64,000 bases of DNA from Collimonas sp. OK307. Lineage in GTDB: Bacteria > Pseudomonadota > Gammaproteobacteria > Burkholderiales > Burkholderiaceae_D. The stretch spans positions 114,319-178,318 of the forward strand of contig NZ_FOQI01000011.1 of the NCBI RefSeq assembly GCF_900113705.1, in the 5' to 3' direction. The notes beneath the pieces were generated by a model. The model made no database searches, was not told the DNA's origin, and was given only the letters and a program-made list of their open reading frames with translations. Both the position numbers and the translations under genes were made by a program. Positions 35,825 through 44,636 of this stretch are shown here, in pieces (position 1 is the first letter of the stretch; every line of letters begins with the position of its first letter).

Positions 35825-36964
35825 ATGGGCAAATCCGCGTTAATTGTTTTTTTGTCACTCTTCCTCGTGCTCGCGAACGCGCCCGCCGCTCTTGCTTCTG
35901 ACCAAACCAAACAAAGCACCGCTAAAAAATCAGCAGCTGGTACTGCTTCTGCCCACAAGAAAACTGCTGCCAAAACCGGTTCCAGAAAACATGCGGTGAT
36001 CGCTGCGCGTGGCCGTAGCAATACAGCGTCGTTCAATAAAAATGAAAAGCTGGTGAAGAAAGTCGCGATGGTTAACGGTCGCCGTAAAGTGACTTACCAG
36101 CGCGTTGCATTCGCACCGGTCGTACCAGCCTTGCCGCCAGTCCTGTCTGCAGGTGAGCAGGCCGGATTGAATTTGACGCATGATCCGCTCGAGTTGAAAT
36201 CCAGTGTAGCGTTGGTGCTGGATCAGAATAGTTCGGAAGTACTGCTGGATAAAAATTCCCAGGTTGCATTGCCGATCGCATCGCTGACCAAGCTGATGAC
36301 CAGCATGGTGGTGGTCGAATCGAAGCAGGACATGAACGAAGTGCTGGCCGTGACCGATGACGACATCGATCGCGAAAAACACAGCAGCTCGCGTCTGCGC
36401 ATCGGTTCGCAACTGACCCGTGCCGACATGCTGCACATCGCCTTGATGAGTTCCGAGAATCGCGCCGCATCGGCGCTTGGCCGTAACTATCCAGGCGGCT
36501 TGCCAGCCTTTGTGGCTGCCATGAATGCCAAGGCCAAGGCGCTGGGCATGACCGAAACCCATTATGTCGATTCGACCGGGCTGTCGCATCTGAATGTCGC
36601 CAGCGCCCGCGATTTATCGCGTCTGGTCATGGCGGCCTACCAGCATCCGGTGATTCGTCAATATTCGACCGATTCAAAATATGTGGTGGAGCCGGGCGGA
36701 CGTCCGTTGCAATACTCGACTTCCAATCATCTGGTCGATAAACCTGAGTGGCAGATCGGTTTGCAAAAGACCGGTTACATTAACGAAGCAGGCCGTTGCA
36801 TGGTCATGCAAACTACTATCGACGGTCGCCAGATCGTGATGGTGTTCCTTGATTCGCGCGGCAAGTATTCACGCCAGGCGGATGCCGACCGGGTTCGCAA
36901 ATGGCTGGCTGATTCGCATCCTGCAACCCTGACGCGCGTGAAACTCGCTGATGGTCAAACCTAA
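35825..36964 (+). CDS. pbpG: D-alanyl-D-alanine endopeptidase PbpG-like
   Basis: The 379-residue protein is a serine peptidase S11 of the low-molecular-mass penicillin-binding protein type. It has a signal peptide (ALIVFLSLFLVLANAPAALA), a basic Lys-rich linker (about 30-90), and the three active-site motifs SLTK at 153-156, SEN at 210-212 and KTG at 315-317. It cuts peptidoglycan cross-links in the periplasm. The start at ATG 35825, eight bases after a GGAG, is preferred over TTG 35813. A strong terminator follows. Confidence 0.9.
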   Translation: MGKSALIVFLSLFLVLANAPAALASDQTKQSTAKKSAAGTASAHKKTAAKTGSRKHAVIAARGRSNTASFNKNEKLVKKVAMVNGRRKVTYQRVAFAPVVPALPPVLSAGEQAGLNLTHDPLELKSSVALVLDQNSSEVLLDKNSQVALPIASLTKLMTSMVVVESKQDMNEVLAVTDDDIDREKHSSSRLRIGSQLTRADMLHIALMSSENRAASALGRNYPGGLPAFVAAMNAKAKALGMTETHYVDSTGLSHLNVASARDLSRLVMAAYQHPVIRQYSTDSKYVVEPGGRPLQYSTSNHLVDKPEWQIGLQKTGYINEAGRCMVMQTTIDGRQIVMVFLDSRGKYSRQADADRVRKWLADSHPATLTRVKLADGQT

Positions 36965-36996
36965 AGATCGAACGCAATCCAGGTTGTAATCGGGTA

Positions 36997-37051
36997 GAAA
37001 AAAAACAGAGTTTATTCGTCAGGAAACTGATGAATAAACTCTGTTTTTTTT
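36997..37051 (+). terminator. Rho-independent terminator after pbpG
   Basis: AACAGAGTTTATTC pairs with GAATAAACTCTGTT around a 14-base loop, followed by eight T's. The A tract upstream also allows termination on the minus strand. Confidence 0.9.
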
Positions 37052-37076
37052 GTGTCGGTTGCTGATGACGGCGGGC

Positions 37077-37177
37077 GTAGGGTGGTCACGAAGTGCCCAC
37101 GCGGTATCCCAAACTATCTCAAACTCTCATTGTGCTTGGCAAGTCACGCGTGGGCAAAAAATCTTGCCCACGCTACG
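37077..37177. repeat. REP/BIME-like palindromic element, copy A
   Basis: The element runs from GTAGGGTGG to a right end with CCCACGCTAC. Each end is a hairpin: the left has CAC...GTGCCCACGCGG, the right GTCACGCGTGGGCA...TGCCCACGC. The inner parts of left and right ends are inverted copies. The terminal CTAC forms the TAG stop of the IclR gene. It resembles copy B near 63.4 kb in both ends. Confidence 0.75.
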
Positions 37178-37949
37178 ATGTATAGCCCAGCACCGCGGAA
37201 ATCTGATTCGCCGTGCTGATCAGATCATCCACCCATTCCTCTTGCAGGCGATCGGCCGGCGCAGAGATCGACAAGCCGGCGACCATCTTGCCCGAATCGT
37301 CGCGGATGCCGGCGGCCATGCAGCGCACGCCCAGTTCGAGTTCTTCGTTATCGCGGGCGTAACCCAATGCGCGCACCAGGCTCAATTCACGCTCCAGCTT
37401 GCTCAGGTCGGTGATGGAATTCTTGTTGTGTCCGGCCAGCCCGGTGCGGGTAGCGTAGGCACGGACCATTTTCGGATCGTCGATGGATAAAAATAATTTG
37501 CCGGTAGAAGTCAGGTGCAATGGCGCCCGACCACCGATGGCACGCACCACCTGCATGCCCGAACGTTCTGAAAACGCGCGGTCGATATAAACGATTTCAT
37601 CGCTCTGGCGCACCGACAGGTTGACGGTCTGGTTGGTCTTGCGATGCAGCCCGCGCATGAAATCGAGCGCCGCTTCGCGCACGTTCAACCGGCTTTTGAC
37701 GACGTTGCCCAATTCCAACAGGCGCATGCCAAGCCGGTAGCTGCCCGGTTCGGAGCGGTCTACGAAGCGTTTTACCACCAGGTCGTTAAGAATCCTGTGT
37801 GCCGTTGAAGGATGCAGGCCGGTGACTGCCGATAACTCTTTCAGGCTGACCGGATCGGGGTAGAGCGCCAGGGTATCGAGTAGCGAAATCATGCGCTCTA
37901 TGACCTGGATCGAAATTTTATCGGTGTCGTCGGTAGTGGCTGTTTTCAT
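37173..37949 (-). CDS. IclR-family regulator
   Basis: The 258-residue protein has an N-terminal winged helix-turn-helix (about residues 15-75, seen as LKELSAVTGLHPSTAHRIL) and a C-terminal IclR effector domain with GMQVVRAIGGRAPLHLTSTGK and GVRCMAAGIRDDSGKMVAGLSI. IclR proteins usually control catabolic operons in response to a small acid; the target is unknown. The start at 37949 gives the usual length; an upstream frame exists. Its last codon and stop lie inside a REP-like element, which suggests the element landed at the gene end. Confidence 0.85.
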   Translation of the reverse strand: MKTATTDDTDKISIQVIERMISLLDTLALYPDPVSLKELSAVTGLHPSTAHRILNDLVVKRFVDRSEPGSYRLGMRLLELGNVVKSRLNVREAALDFMRGLHRKTNQTVNLSVRQSDEIVYIDRAFSERSGMQVVRAIGGRAPLHLTSTGKLFLSIDDPKMVRAYATRTGLAGHNKNSITDLSKLERELSLVRALGYARDNEELELGVRCMAAGIRDDSGKMVAGLSISAPADRLQEEWVDDLISTANQISAVLGYTS

Positions 37950-38176
37950 TGGAGTAATGGTGCATTGCAATGGAATGTTTATATCATAATGTGAAAAGTT
38001 GTGCTTCGCTATCGTCATCGATTAGAGTGCAGTCACGAGCTCGCGCAACTGCCGCAGTGTGTAAAAAAAGCATTTAGCGTGCAGCGCAACAAGGCTGTTA
38101 AAATTCGCAAACGCAAACCTGCGTTTCCATCAAGGCAAGCCTGGCAATCCCAGCTTGCCATCAGAACCAGCACAGC

Positions 38177-38602
38177 ATGAGCGAAAACAAGCAATCACCG
38201 CAATCGCAGCAGCCGCAGCCGATCAGCGAATTCAAAAGCACCAGCGGATTCAAGAGGATTTTTTCAGCTTTCTTTTATTCGGCGGAAGGCTTTAAATCGG
38301 CCTGGAAAAACGAGCATGCATTCCGTCAGGAATTGATGATTGTGATTCCCGGCATCATTGTTGCCTTGCTGTTACCGGTCTCTGCGGTGCAAAAGCTGAT
38401 GCTGATCGCAGTGCTGGTCTGGATCATCATCATCGAGCTGATCAATTCGGCGATTGAAGCGGTGGTGGACCGGGTCTCGCTGGAGCGCAATCCACTCTCC
38501 AAGAACGCCAAGGATTTTGGCAGCGCCGCGGTGCTGCTGACTTGCGTGCTTGCTGTCGCCACCTGGGCCGTCATTCTCTATCCTGTCCTGACGCAAGCGT
38601 AA
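38177..38602 (+). CDS. dgkA: Diacylglycerol kinase
   Basis: The 141-residue protein has three membrane helices and the DgkA signature ELINSAIEAVVDRVSLE (about residues 90-106) followed by KNAKDFGSAAVLL. It recycles diacylglycerol to phosphatidic acid at the inner membrane. It has a longer polar N-terminus (about 50 residues with PQSQQPQPISE) than E. coli DgkA (122 residues). A clear terminator follows. Confidence 0.93.
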   Translation: MSENKQSPQSQQPQPISEFKSTSGFKRIFSAFFYSAEGFKSAWKNEHAFRQELMIVIPGIIVALLLPVSAVQKLMLIAVLVWIIIIELINSAIEAVVDRVSLERNPLSKNAKDFGSAAVLLTCVLAVATWAVILYPVLTQA

Positions 38603-38607
38603 AACTG

Positions 38608-38632
38608 CCGCAAAAGACCTTTTGCGGTTTTC
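38608..38632 (+). terminator. Rho-independent terminator after dgkA
   Basis: CCGCAAAA pairs with TTTTGCGG around GACC, followed by TTTTCTGTT. Confidence 0.8.
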
Positions 38633-38650
38633 TGTTGATCATGTTTGCAC

Positions 38651-38677
38651 GTTTATGTATATTTGTACTTGTTTATG
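38651..38677. promoter_or_regulatory. GTTTATG direct repeats before the DeoR-type gene
   Basis: GTTTATG occurs at 38651-38657 and 38671-38677, 20 bases apart (two DNA turns), 17 bases before the start codon. DeoR-type repressors often bind such repeats and control their own gene. Confidence 0.45.
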
Positions 38678-38693
38678 CATGTTGTGAGTCGAT

Positions 38694-39470
38694 ATGAACA
38701 CCGCCAATCTCCTTCTCAAAGAACGTCACGCGTTCATCCGGCAGCGTCTGCAGGCCGATGGCCGGGTATTGGCGCTGGATCTGGCGCAGCAACTGAGTGT
38801 CTCGGAAGACACCATCCGGCGTGACCTGCGCGACCTGGCTGCGGCCGGCTGGTGCACGCGGGTGTATGGCGGCGCGTTACCACCTTCTCCTGCGACCGGA
38901 TCTTTGGCTGAGCGGCGTACCTTGGCGCCGGAGCGCAAAGCACTGCTGGCGCAGTCGGCGGTATCGCTGGTGGTTGCCGACTGCGTGCTGTTTATCGATG
39001 CCGGTTCGACCAACCTGGCGATTGCCGCGGCTTTACCAGAGTTGCCGCTCACCGTCGTCACTAACGCCGCCGCTGTGGCGCTGGCATTGCAGGATCGGCC
39101 GGGGATTGAATTGATCATGATCGGCGGCCGTTTTGATCGTCGAACCGGCGCTAACCTGGGCGCCGCGGCGCTGCGTGACGCTGAGCGTATACGGCCTGAC
39201 ATTTTCTTTCTAGGTGGCTGCGGCGTTGATATCGACGCCGGCATTACCTGTTTTAACTATGAAGAAGCCGAGTTCAAACGCCGCCTGGCAACGGTCAGCA
39301 AATCGGTGGTGGTTGCCGCCACCAGTGAAAAATTCGGCACCGCTGCAAACTATGCGGTGCTACCCGCAGCGCATCTTACCCATCTGGTGCTCGAAGCCGG
39401 CGCAAGTAGCGAGCAGGCCGATGGCTTTGCCCGGCGGGGCGTGCAACTGATGTATGCAAAGGCTGAATGA
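38694..39470 (+). CDS. DeoR/GlpR-family regulator
   Basis: The 258-residue protein has the DeoR N-terminal helix-turn-helix with VSEDTIRRDLRDLAAAGWCTRVYGGAL (about residues 35-60) and a C-terminal sugar-phosphate-sensing domain with DAGSTNLAIAAAL and GGCGVDIDAGITCFNYEEAEFKR. DeoR proteins respond to phosphorylated sugars. The MFS transporter gene starts 22 bases after its stop, so the two are likely one operon for uptake or export of a sugar-like compound. Confidence 0.87.
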   Translation: MNTANLLLKERHAFIRQRLQADGRVLALDLAQQLSVSEDTIRRDLRDLAAAGWCTRVYGGALPPSPATGSLAERRTLAPERKALLAQSAVSLVVADCVLFIDAGSTNLAIAAALPELPLTVVTNAAAVALALQDRPGIELIMIGGRFDRRTGANLGAAALRDAERIRPDIFFLGGCGVDIDAGITCFNYEEAEFKRRLATVSKSVVVAATSEKFGTAANYAVLPAAHLTHLVLEAGASSEQADGFARRGVQLMYAKAE

Positions 39471-39492
39471 GGCCAGATCCGGAGATCATGCA

Positions 39493-40641
39493 ATGGACAA
39501 TATTGGCCTTAAACAACGCTTGTCGACCCGTTTAGCCTTCCTTACCGCGGGCCTGGCCATGGCGGCCTGGGCGCCGCTGGTGCCGTATATCAAAGCACGG
39601 CTGGGGCTGGGGGAGGCTGAACTGGGACTTCTTCTATTGTGCCTGGGCGCCGGCTCGCTGCTCGCCATGCCGTTGACTGGCATGTTGGCGGCGCGCCTGG
39701 GTTGCCGGCGTGTGGTTCTGATTGCCGGTGGCCTGGCTACCGTGCTGCTTCCCTGTCTGTCGCTGGCAGCCAGTCCGTGGCAGCTGGCGATCGCTCTGTT
39801 CCTGTTCGGGGCCGCCATCGGCACCCTCGACGTCGCCATGAATATCCAGGCTGTGATGGTTGAAAAAGCTAGCGGTGGCGCGCTCATGTCCGGTTTCCAC
39901 GGAATGTTCAGTGTCGGCGGCTTTGCCGGCGCCGGTGGCATGGCATTGCTGCTTTGGAGTGGCTTGAGTCCATTCCGGGCTAGCGTGGCGGCAGCGGTTA
40001 TTGTGGCGACGGTGCTGGCGATAGCCAGCCCGCATTTGCTGCGCGAGCCGGAACCGCGCGCCGCTGGCAAATTGTTCGTGCTGCCGCATGGCGCAGTGAT
40101 TTTTATCGGCGTGCTGTGCTTTATCGTATTCCTGGTGGAGGGCGCCATCCTCGACTGGAGCGCCTTGTTCCTGACGGCCACGCGCGGCCTGGACGCCAGT
40201 CAGGGCGGACTCGGCTACGCCGCTTTCGCCATCGCCATGACCAGCGGCCGTCTTACCGGTGACCGCATCGTCAGGCGTTTCGGCGGCAAGCGCGTGCTGC
40301 TGCTGGGAGGCTTGTTTGCCGCCGCCGGTTTTTTTGTGGCGATCTTTGCGCCGACCGCTAGCGTTGCGCTGTTCGGGTTTGTGCTGATCGGCCTGGGTGC
40401 ATCCAACATCGTGCCGATCCTGTTTTCCGCAGCCGGCAGCCAGACGGCAATGCCGGCCAGCCTGGCGATTGCCGCTATCACCACCATCGGCTATGCCGGC
40501 ATCCTGGCCGGTCCCGCCCTGATCGGTTTCGTGGCCCACGCTACCAGTTTGAGCATGGCCTTCGCCGGATTGGGTTGCGCGCTGCTGCTGGTCGCTACCA
40601 GCGCCCATCTGCGCGGCTTTATGCCAATTCAGCAGGAATAA
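39493..40641 (+). CDS. MFS transporter
   Basis: The 382-residue protein has twelve hydrophobic segments in the MFS arrangement, with the loop 2-3 motif as GMLAARLGCRRVVL (about residues 59-72) and the equivalent in the second half as GDRIVRRFGGKRVLLLGG. The start was set at ATG 39493 because GGAG lies eight bases upstream; an upstream ATG would overlap the regulator gene. The substrate is unknown. The close DeoR-type gene suggests a sugar or sugar-like substrate. Confidence 0.87.
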   Translation: MDNIGLKQRLSTRLAFLTAGLAMAAWAPLVPYIKARLGLGEAELGLLLLCLGAGSLLAMPLTGMLAARLGCRRVVLIAGGLATVLLPCLSLAASPWQLAIALFLFGAAIGTLDVAMNIQAVMVEKASGGALMSGFHGMFSVGGFAGAGGMALLLWSGLSPFRASVAAAVIVATVLAIASPHLLREPEPRAAGKLFVLPHGAVIFIGVLCFIVFLVEGAILDWSALFLTATRGLDASQGGLGYAAFAIAMTSGRLTGDRIVRRFGGKRVLLLGGLFAAAGFFVAIFAPTASVALFGFVLIGLGASNIVPILFSAAGSQTAMPASLAIAAITTIGYAGILAGPALIGFVAHATSLSMAFAGLGCALLLVATSAHLRGFMPIQQE

Positions 40642-40782
40642 GCCTCATCCTTATTCATCCGGGCAATCCATGCATATCTGTTTTTAGCATAAGGAGAGAA
40701 GAAAGAATTCGTTCTGTTTTCCAGGCGCCCTCATTAATCTGTACTCCTCAAAACAAAAAAACATTTACGAGGGAAGCAGAAC

Positions 40783-41799
40783 ATGTTGAAGAAAATCGTT
40801 CGTTCGGTGATCGCCATCGCCTTGGTAGCGCAGAGTGCACAGATTGTGCATGCGGCGGATTTTTCGTTGCTCAATGTTTCTTACGATCCTACGCGTGAGC
40901 TTTATCAAGAGTACAACAAGGCTTTTGCTAAGTACTGGAAAGAAAAGACTGGCGACAACCTCACCCTGAAGGCGTCGCATGGCGGTTCGGGCAAGCAGGG
41001 GCGTTCCGTGATCGACGGCCTGGAAGCCGACGTGGTGACGCTGGCGCTGGCTTACGATATCGATGAAATTTCCGAAAAGGCCAAGTTGCTGCCAGCCGAC
41101 TGGCAAAAGCGCTTGCCGCATAACAGCACGCCATATACCTCGACCATCGTATTGTTGGTGCGCAAGGGTAATCCCAAGGGCATCAAAGACTGGGACGATC
41201 TGGTCAAGCCTGGCGTATCGGTGGTGGTGGCTAATCCAAAGACTTCAGGCGGTGCGCGCTGGGCTTATCTGGCCGCTTACGGTTATGCGCTGAAGAAGAA
41301 CAATAACGACGATGCCAAGGCACGCGATTTCATTTCGCGCCTGTACAAGAACGTACCGGTGCTGGATTCCGGCGCGCGCGGCTCGACTGTCACCTTTGCC
41401 GAACGCGGTGTAGGCGATGTATTGCTGTCGTGGGAAAACGAGGCTTACCTGGTCGAGGCGGAATTCGGCAAAGGCAAATTCGATACCGTGTTCCCATCGC
41501 TGAGCATCCTGGCCGAGCCACCGGTAGCGGTGGTCGACAAGGTGGTCGACAAGCGTGGCACACGCAAGATTGCGCAAGCCTATCTGGAGTACCTGTACTC
41601 GCCGGAAGGACAGGAAATCGCTGCTCATAATTACTATCGTCCTATCGATCCCAAAGTCGCCGCCAAGTACGCGACTAAATTTCCGAAGCTGAGCCTGTTC
41701 ACCATTGACGATACTTTCGGCGGTTGGAAAAATGCGCAGAAAGTTCACTTCAGCGACGGCGGTGTGTTCGACAAGATTTATCAGCCTGGCGTGAAATAA
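40783..41799 (+). CDS. sbp: Sulfate ABC transporter substrate-binding protein
   Basis: The 338-residue protein has a signal peptide ending near QIVHAAD and the sulfate/thiosulfate-binding fold. The family stretches are [15 protein letters not shown] (about residues 27-41), [17 protein letters not shown] and [17 protein letters not shown]. It delivers sulfate (or thiosulfate) to CysUWA-type permeases, which are not in this window. It lies upstream of the ssu genes, which are needed when sulfate is scarce, so both are probably induced by sulfur limitation. A short hairpin follows. Confidence 0.9.
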   Translation: MLKKIVRSVIAIALVAQSAQIVHAADFSLLNVSYDPTRELYQEYNKAFAKYWKEKTGDNLTLKASHGGSGKQGRSVIDGLEADVVTLALAYDIDEISEKAKLLPADWQKRLPHNSTPYTSTIVLLVRKGNPKGIKDWDDLVKPGVSVVVANPKTSGGARWAYLAAYGYALKKNNNDDAKARDFISRLYKNVPVLDSGARGSTVTFAERGVGDVLLSWENEAYLVEAEFGKGKFDTVFPSLSILAEPPVAVVDKVVDKRGTRKIAQAYLEYLYSPEGQEIAAHNYYRPIDPKVAAKYATKFPKLSLFTIDDTFGGWKNAQKVHFSDGGVFDKIYQPGVK

Positions 41800-41830
41800 G
41801 CCGCTTGATCGAATTGATCGTAAAGACTCA

Positions 41831-41853
41831 ACGGCCCTGCATGGCAGGGCCGT
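41831..41853 (+). terminator. Hairpin between sbp and ssuE
   Basis: ACGGCCCTGC pairs perfectly with GCAGGGCCGT around ATG. It has no T tract, so it may be a weak terminator, attenuator or mRNA 3' end stabiliser. Confidence 0.5.
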
Positions 41854-41869
41854 CTCAAGATTGCAACAG

Positions 41870-42460
41870 ATGACTATTTTGTTATTGGCTGGCAGCCCGT
41901 CGGCACCCTCGCGTTCTACCCGTTTGCTGCATTACACAGGTGAAAAATTGGCGTTGCTAGGACATCGATACAGCAAACTGGATGTGCGGGATCTGCCGGG
42001 CGACGCGTTGCTACGCGCCGATTTCAACAACACGCTGATCCAGGCCGCGCTGGCGCAAGTGGAGCAAGCGACGGCGGTAGTGGTGGCAACGCCGGTCTAC
42101 AAGGCAGCCTATAGCGGTGCGCTAAAAGCTTTTCTCGATCTGCTGCCGCAGTTTGGCCTGACCGGAAAATTGGTGCTGCCGCTGGCCACCGGTGGTAGCC
42201 AATCGCACATGCTGGCGTTGGATTACGCCTTGCGACCGGTATTGTCGTCGCTAGCCGCCAAGCATGTACTGCCCAGTATCTATGCGACGGAAGCGCAGGT
42301 GCAATGGTCGGAACAAGAGGGTTTGAGCCTGGATCAGAATATCTTCCAGCGGATTAACGAAGGCGTGCATCAGTTATCGGATAGTTTGCTGGCGTTACGC
42401 AAGATTAGTGCAAACGATTTCGATCCTATTCCGTTTTCCCAGGTGCGATGTAGCGTGTAA
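41870..42460 (+). CDS. ssuE: NADPH-dependent FMN reductase SsuE
   Basis: The 196-residue protein has the flavodoxin-like fold of NADPH-dependent FMN reductases: LLLAGSPSAPSRSTRLLHY at the N-terminus (phosphate loop) and VVVATPVYKAAYSGALKAFLD in the centre, the usual SsuE pattern. It supplies FMNH2 to the alkanesulfonate monooxygenase SsuD encoded downstream. Start at ATG 41870; TTG 41861 is also in frame. The ssuA genes follow on the same strand after 121 bases. Confidence 0.9.
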   Translation: MTILLLAGSPSAPSRSTRLLHYTGEKLALLGHRYSKLDVRDLPGDALLRADFNNTLIQAALAQVEQATAVVVATPVYKAAYSGALKAFLDLLPQFGLTGKLVLPLATGGSQSHMLALDYALRPVLSSLAAKHVLPSIYATEAQVQWSEQEGLSLDQNIFQRINEGVHQLSDSLLALRKISANDFDPIPFSQVRCSV

Positions 42461-42581
42461 CGGAAAAATCCACGCGGATACCAAATCAATTAGCTAACAG
42501 TTTACCCATTCCAGCGGTTTGAAAAATTCCATCGTCGCCGATGGCGGGGATCGCTTTGTCTAAAAAATCAGGAAACCGGCA

Positions 42582-43583
42582 ATGACAGCTTCGACCAGAA
42601 ACAAACACACAAGACGCCATGTGCTGGCGTTGCTCTCCGCGGTCGCCGCCGGCGCGTTTGCGGTCAGCGTGCCGCAGTTGGCGCAGGCGCAGGAAAAACA
42701 CGTGCAGGAAAAGCAGGTGTTGCGGATTGGTTATCAGAAAGCAGCCAGTACGCTGGTGCTGCTGAAAGCTCATGGCACATTGGAAAAAATCCTGGCGCCC
42801 CAGGGCATTGAGGTGAAATGGGCCGAGTTTGCCGCCGGCCCGCAATTGCTGGAAGCCTTGAATGTCGGCTCGGTCGATTTCGGTTATGTCGGTGAAGCGC
42901 CGCCCATCATTGCGCAAGCGGCCGGCGCCGATTTTGTATACAGCGCTTACGAAATCCCGACGCCGGAGGCAGAAAGCATCCTGGTGCAGAAGAACTCGCC
43001 GATCACCTCTGTTGCGCAACTCAAGGGCAAGAAAATAGCCTTCAACAAAGGCTCCGATGTGCATTGGCTGGTCATCAGCCTGCTCAAGAAAGGCGGCATC
43101 GCCTACAGTGAATTCCAGCCAATCTACCTGGCGCCGGCCGATGCCCGTGCGGCTTTCGAGCGCGGTGCGGTTGATGCCTGGGCGATCTGGGATCCATTTC
43201 AAACGGCAGCGATCAAGCAACTCGATGCCAAGGTCCTGGCCAGCGGCAGTGGCGCCGTCAGCCATCACCAGTTCTTTCTGAGTGCGCGCAAATACGCCGC
43301 AAAAAATAGCGCGGTGGTGAACACGGTCTTGGAAGAGGCCGATAAAGAAGGGCGCTGGATCCGCGCCAATTACAAGGAAGCAGCGCTGCAACTGGCGCCG
43401 ATCCAGGGCTTGGAGCCGGATGTGATCGAAGCCGGCCTCAGGCATTACGCCCACATTTACAAGCCCATCGATAACAAGGTGCTGGACGAGCAGCAAAAGA
43501 TAGCCGATACCTTCTACGAGTTGAAACTGATTCCAAAGAAGATTTCGACTCGCGACGCCGTGTTGTTTCCTCCTAAATCCTGA
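42582..43583 (+). CDS. ssuA: Sulfonate ABC transporter substrate-binding protein, first copy
   Basis: The 333-residue protein has a twin-arginine-like start (HTRRHVLALL) with a signal ending near QAQE. The NMT1/SsuA-type fold follows, with QLLEALNVGSVDFGYVGEAP (about residues 87-106) and DARAAFERGAVDAWAIWDPF (about 186-205). It binds aliphatic sulfonates in the periplasm for the SsuBC importer. AGGAAA lies before the ATG. The next gene is a diverged copy of the same family, starting 14 bases later. Confidence 0.9.
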   Translation: MTASTRNKHTRRHVLALLSAVAAGAFAVSVPQLAQAQEKHVQEKQVLRIGYQKAASTLVLLKAHGTLEKILAPQGIEVKWAEFAAGPQLLEALNVGSVDFGYVGEAPPIIAQAAGADFVYSAYEIPTPEAESILVQKNSPITSVAQLKGKKIAFNKGSDVHWLVISLLKKGGIAYSEFQPIYLAPADARAAFERGAVDAWAIWDPFQTAAIKQLDAKVLASGSGAVSHHQFFLSARKYAAKNSAVVNTVLEEADKEGRWIRANYKEAALQLAPIQGLEPDVIEAGLRHYAHIYKPIDNKVLDEQQKIADTFYELKLIPKKISTRDAVLFPPKS

Positions 43584-43597
43584 GAAGGCCGGACATC

Positions 43598-44596
43598 ATG
43601 AAGATCGCTTTCCTCCATCGCCGCTTGTTGCTGGTGACGCTTCCATTATTAGCAGCTCTGTTGTCGCCAGGTCTGTTGCAAGCGCAGCCGTTGACCGACA
43701 AAAAAGAACCTGAGCAGATACGCATCGGCTTTCAAAAAAGCGCGGTCAACCTGGTGGTCCTGAAACAACGCAACACGCTGGAACAACGCTTCAAGAATAG
43801 CAAAATAGTCTGGCTGGAATTTCCTGCCGGTCCGCAGTTGCTGGAAGCTTTATCCGCCGGTAGTCTGGATTTCGGCATGACCGGCGATAGCCCGCCGGTA
43901 TTTGCCCAGGCCGCCAACAAGGACTTGCTGTACGTCGGCGCCGAGCCACCGAAGCCGGAGAGTTCCGCGATATTGGTGCAACCCGCTTCGGCGATCAAGA
44001 CCCTGGCGGATTTGAAAGGCAAGCGGATCGCCTTGCAAAAGGGTTCCAGTGCGCACTTCCTGCTGGTGCAGGCGGTGAAGAAAGCTGGCCTGGCGTGGAC
44101 CGACATCCAGCCGATTTATCTGGCGCCGGCAGATGCGCGCGCGGCGTTTGAACGTGGCAGCGTCGATGCCTGGGCGATCTGGGATCCGTATTACGGCGCT
44201 GCCGAGCTGAGTTTCAAACCGCGGGTCCTGAGCACCGGCCGTGGTTTGTCCAACAATAATTCCTTCTATCTTGCGGCGCGCGGTTTCGCCGAAAACTATC
44301 CTGGCACGGTATTGAGTTTGCTGGATGAACTGACCAAGGCTGATCGTTACGTGCAACAGAATCACAGGGAAGTTGCGCAGTTGATTTCCGATGTCAGTGG
44401 CTTGAACCTGGCGACCGTGCATCTGTTTCTGAGCCGTCGCGCCAATCCGTCGCCGACTTCGGTAATCAGTCCTGCCATGGCGATCGATCAGCAGCGTGTC
44501 GCCGACAGTTTCAAGGAAATCGGCTTGATCCCGCGCGCTGTCAAGGTGGCCGATATCGTCTGGTATCCAAAGAATGCGCCGCTGGCACAGCAGTGA
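43598..44596 (+). CDS. Sulfonate ABC transporter substrate-binding protein, second copy
   Basis: The 332-residue protein is a paralogue of the preceding SsuA. It shares DARAAFERGSVDAWAIWDPY and PAGPQLLEALSAGSLDFGMTG but diverges in the ligand-facing segments (VGAEPPKPESSAILVQ against EIPTPEAESILVQ). It has an ordinary signal peptide ending near GLLQAQP. Two binding proteins feeding one SsuBC importer would widen the range of sulfonates taken up. It precedes ssuD by 40 bases. Confidence 0.88.
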   Translation: MKIAFLHRRLLLVTLPLLAALLSPGLLQAQPLTDKKEPEQIRIGFQKSAVNLVVLKQRNTLEQRFKNSKIVWLEFPAGPQLLEALSAGSLDFGMTGDSPPVFAQAANKDLLYVGAEPPKPESSAILVQPASAIKTLADLKGKRIALQKGSSAHFLLVQAVKKAGLAWTDIQPIYLAPADARAAFERGSVDAWAIWDPYYGAAELSFKPRVLSTGRGLSNNNSFYLAARGFAENYPGTVLSLLDELTKADRYVQQNHREVAQLISDVSGLNLATVHLFLSRRANPSPTSVISPAMAIDQQRVADSFKEIGLIPRAVKVADIVWYPKNAPLAQQ

Positions 44597-44636
44597 AATT
44601 CAAAGTACAGATTAATCAATCAATACGGAAGCAGAC

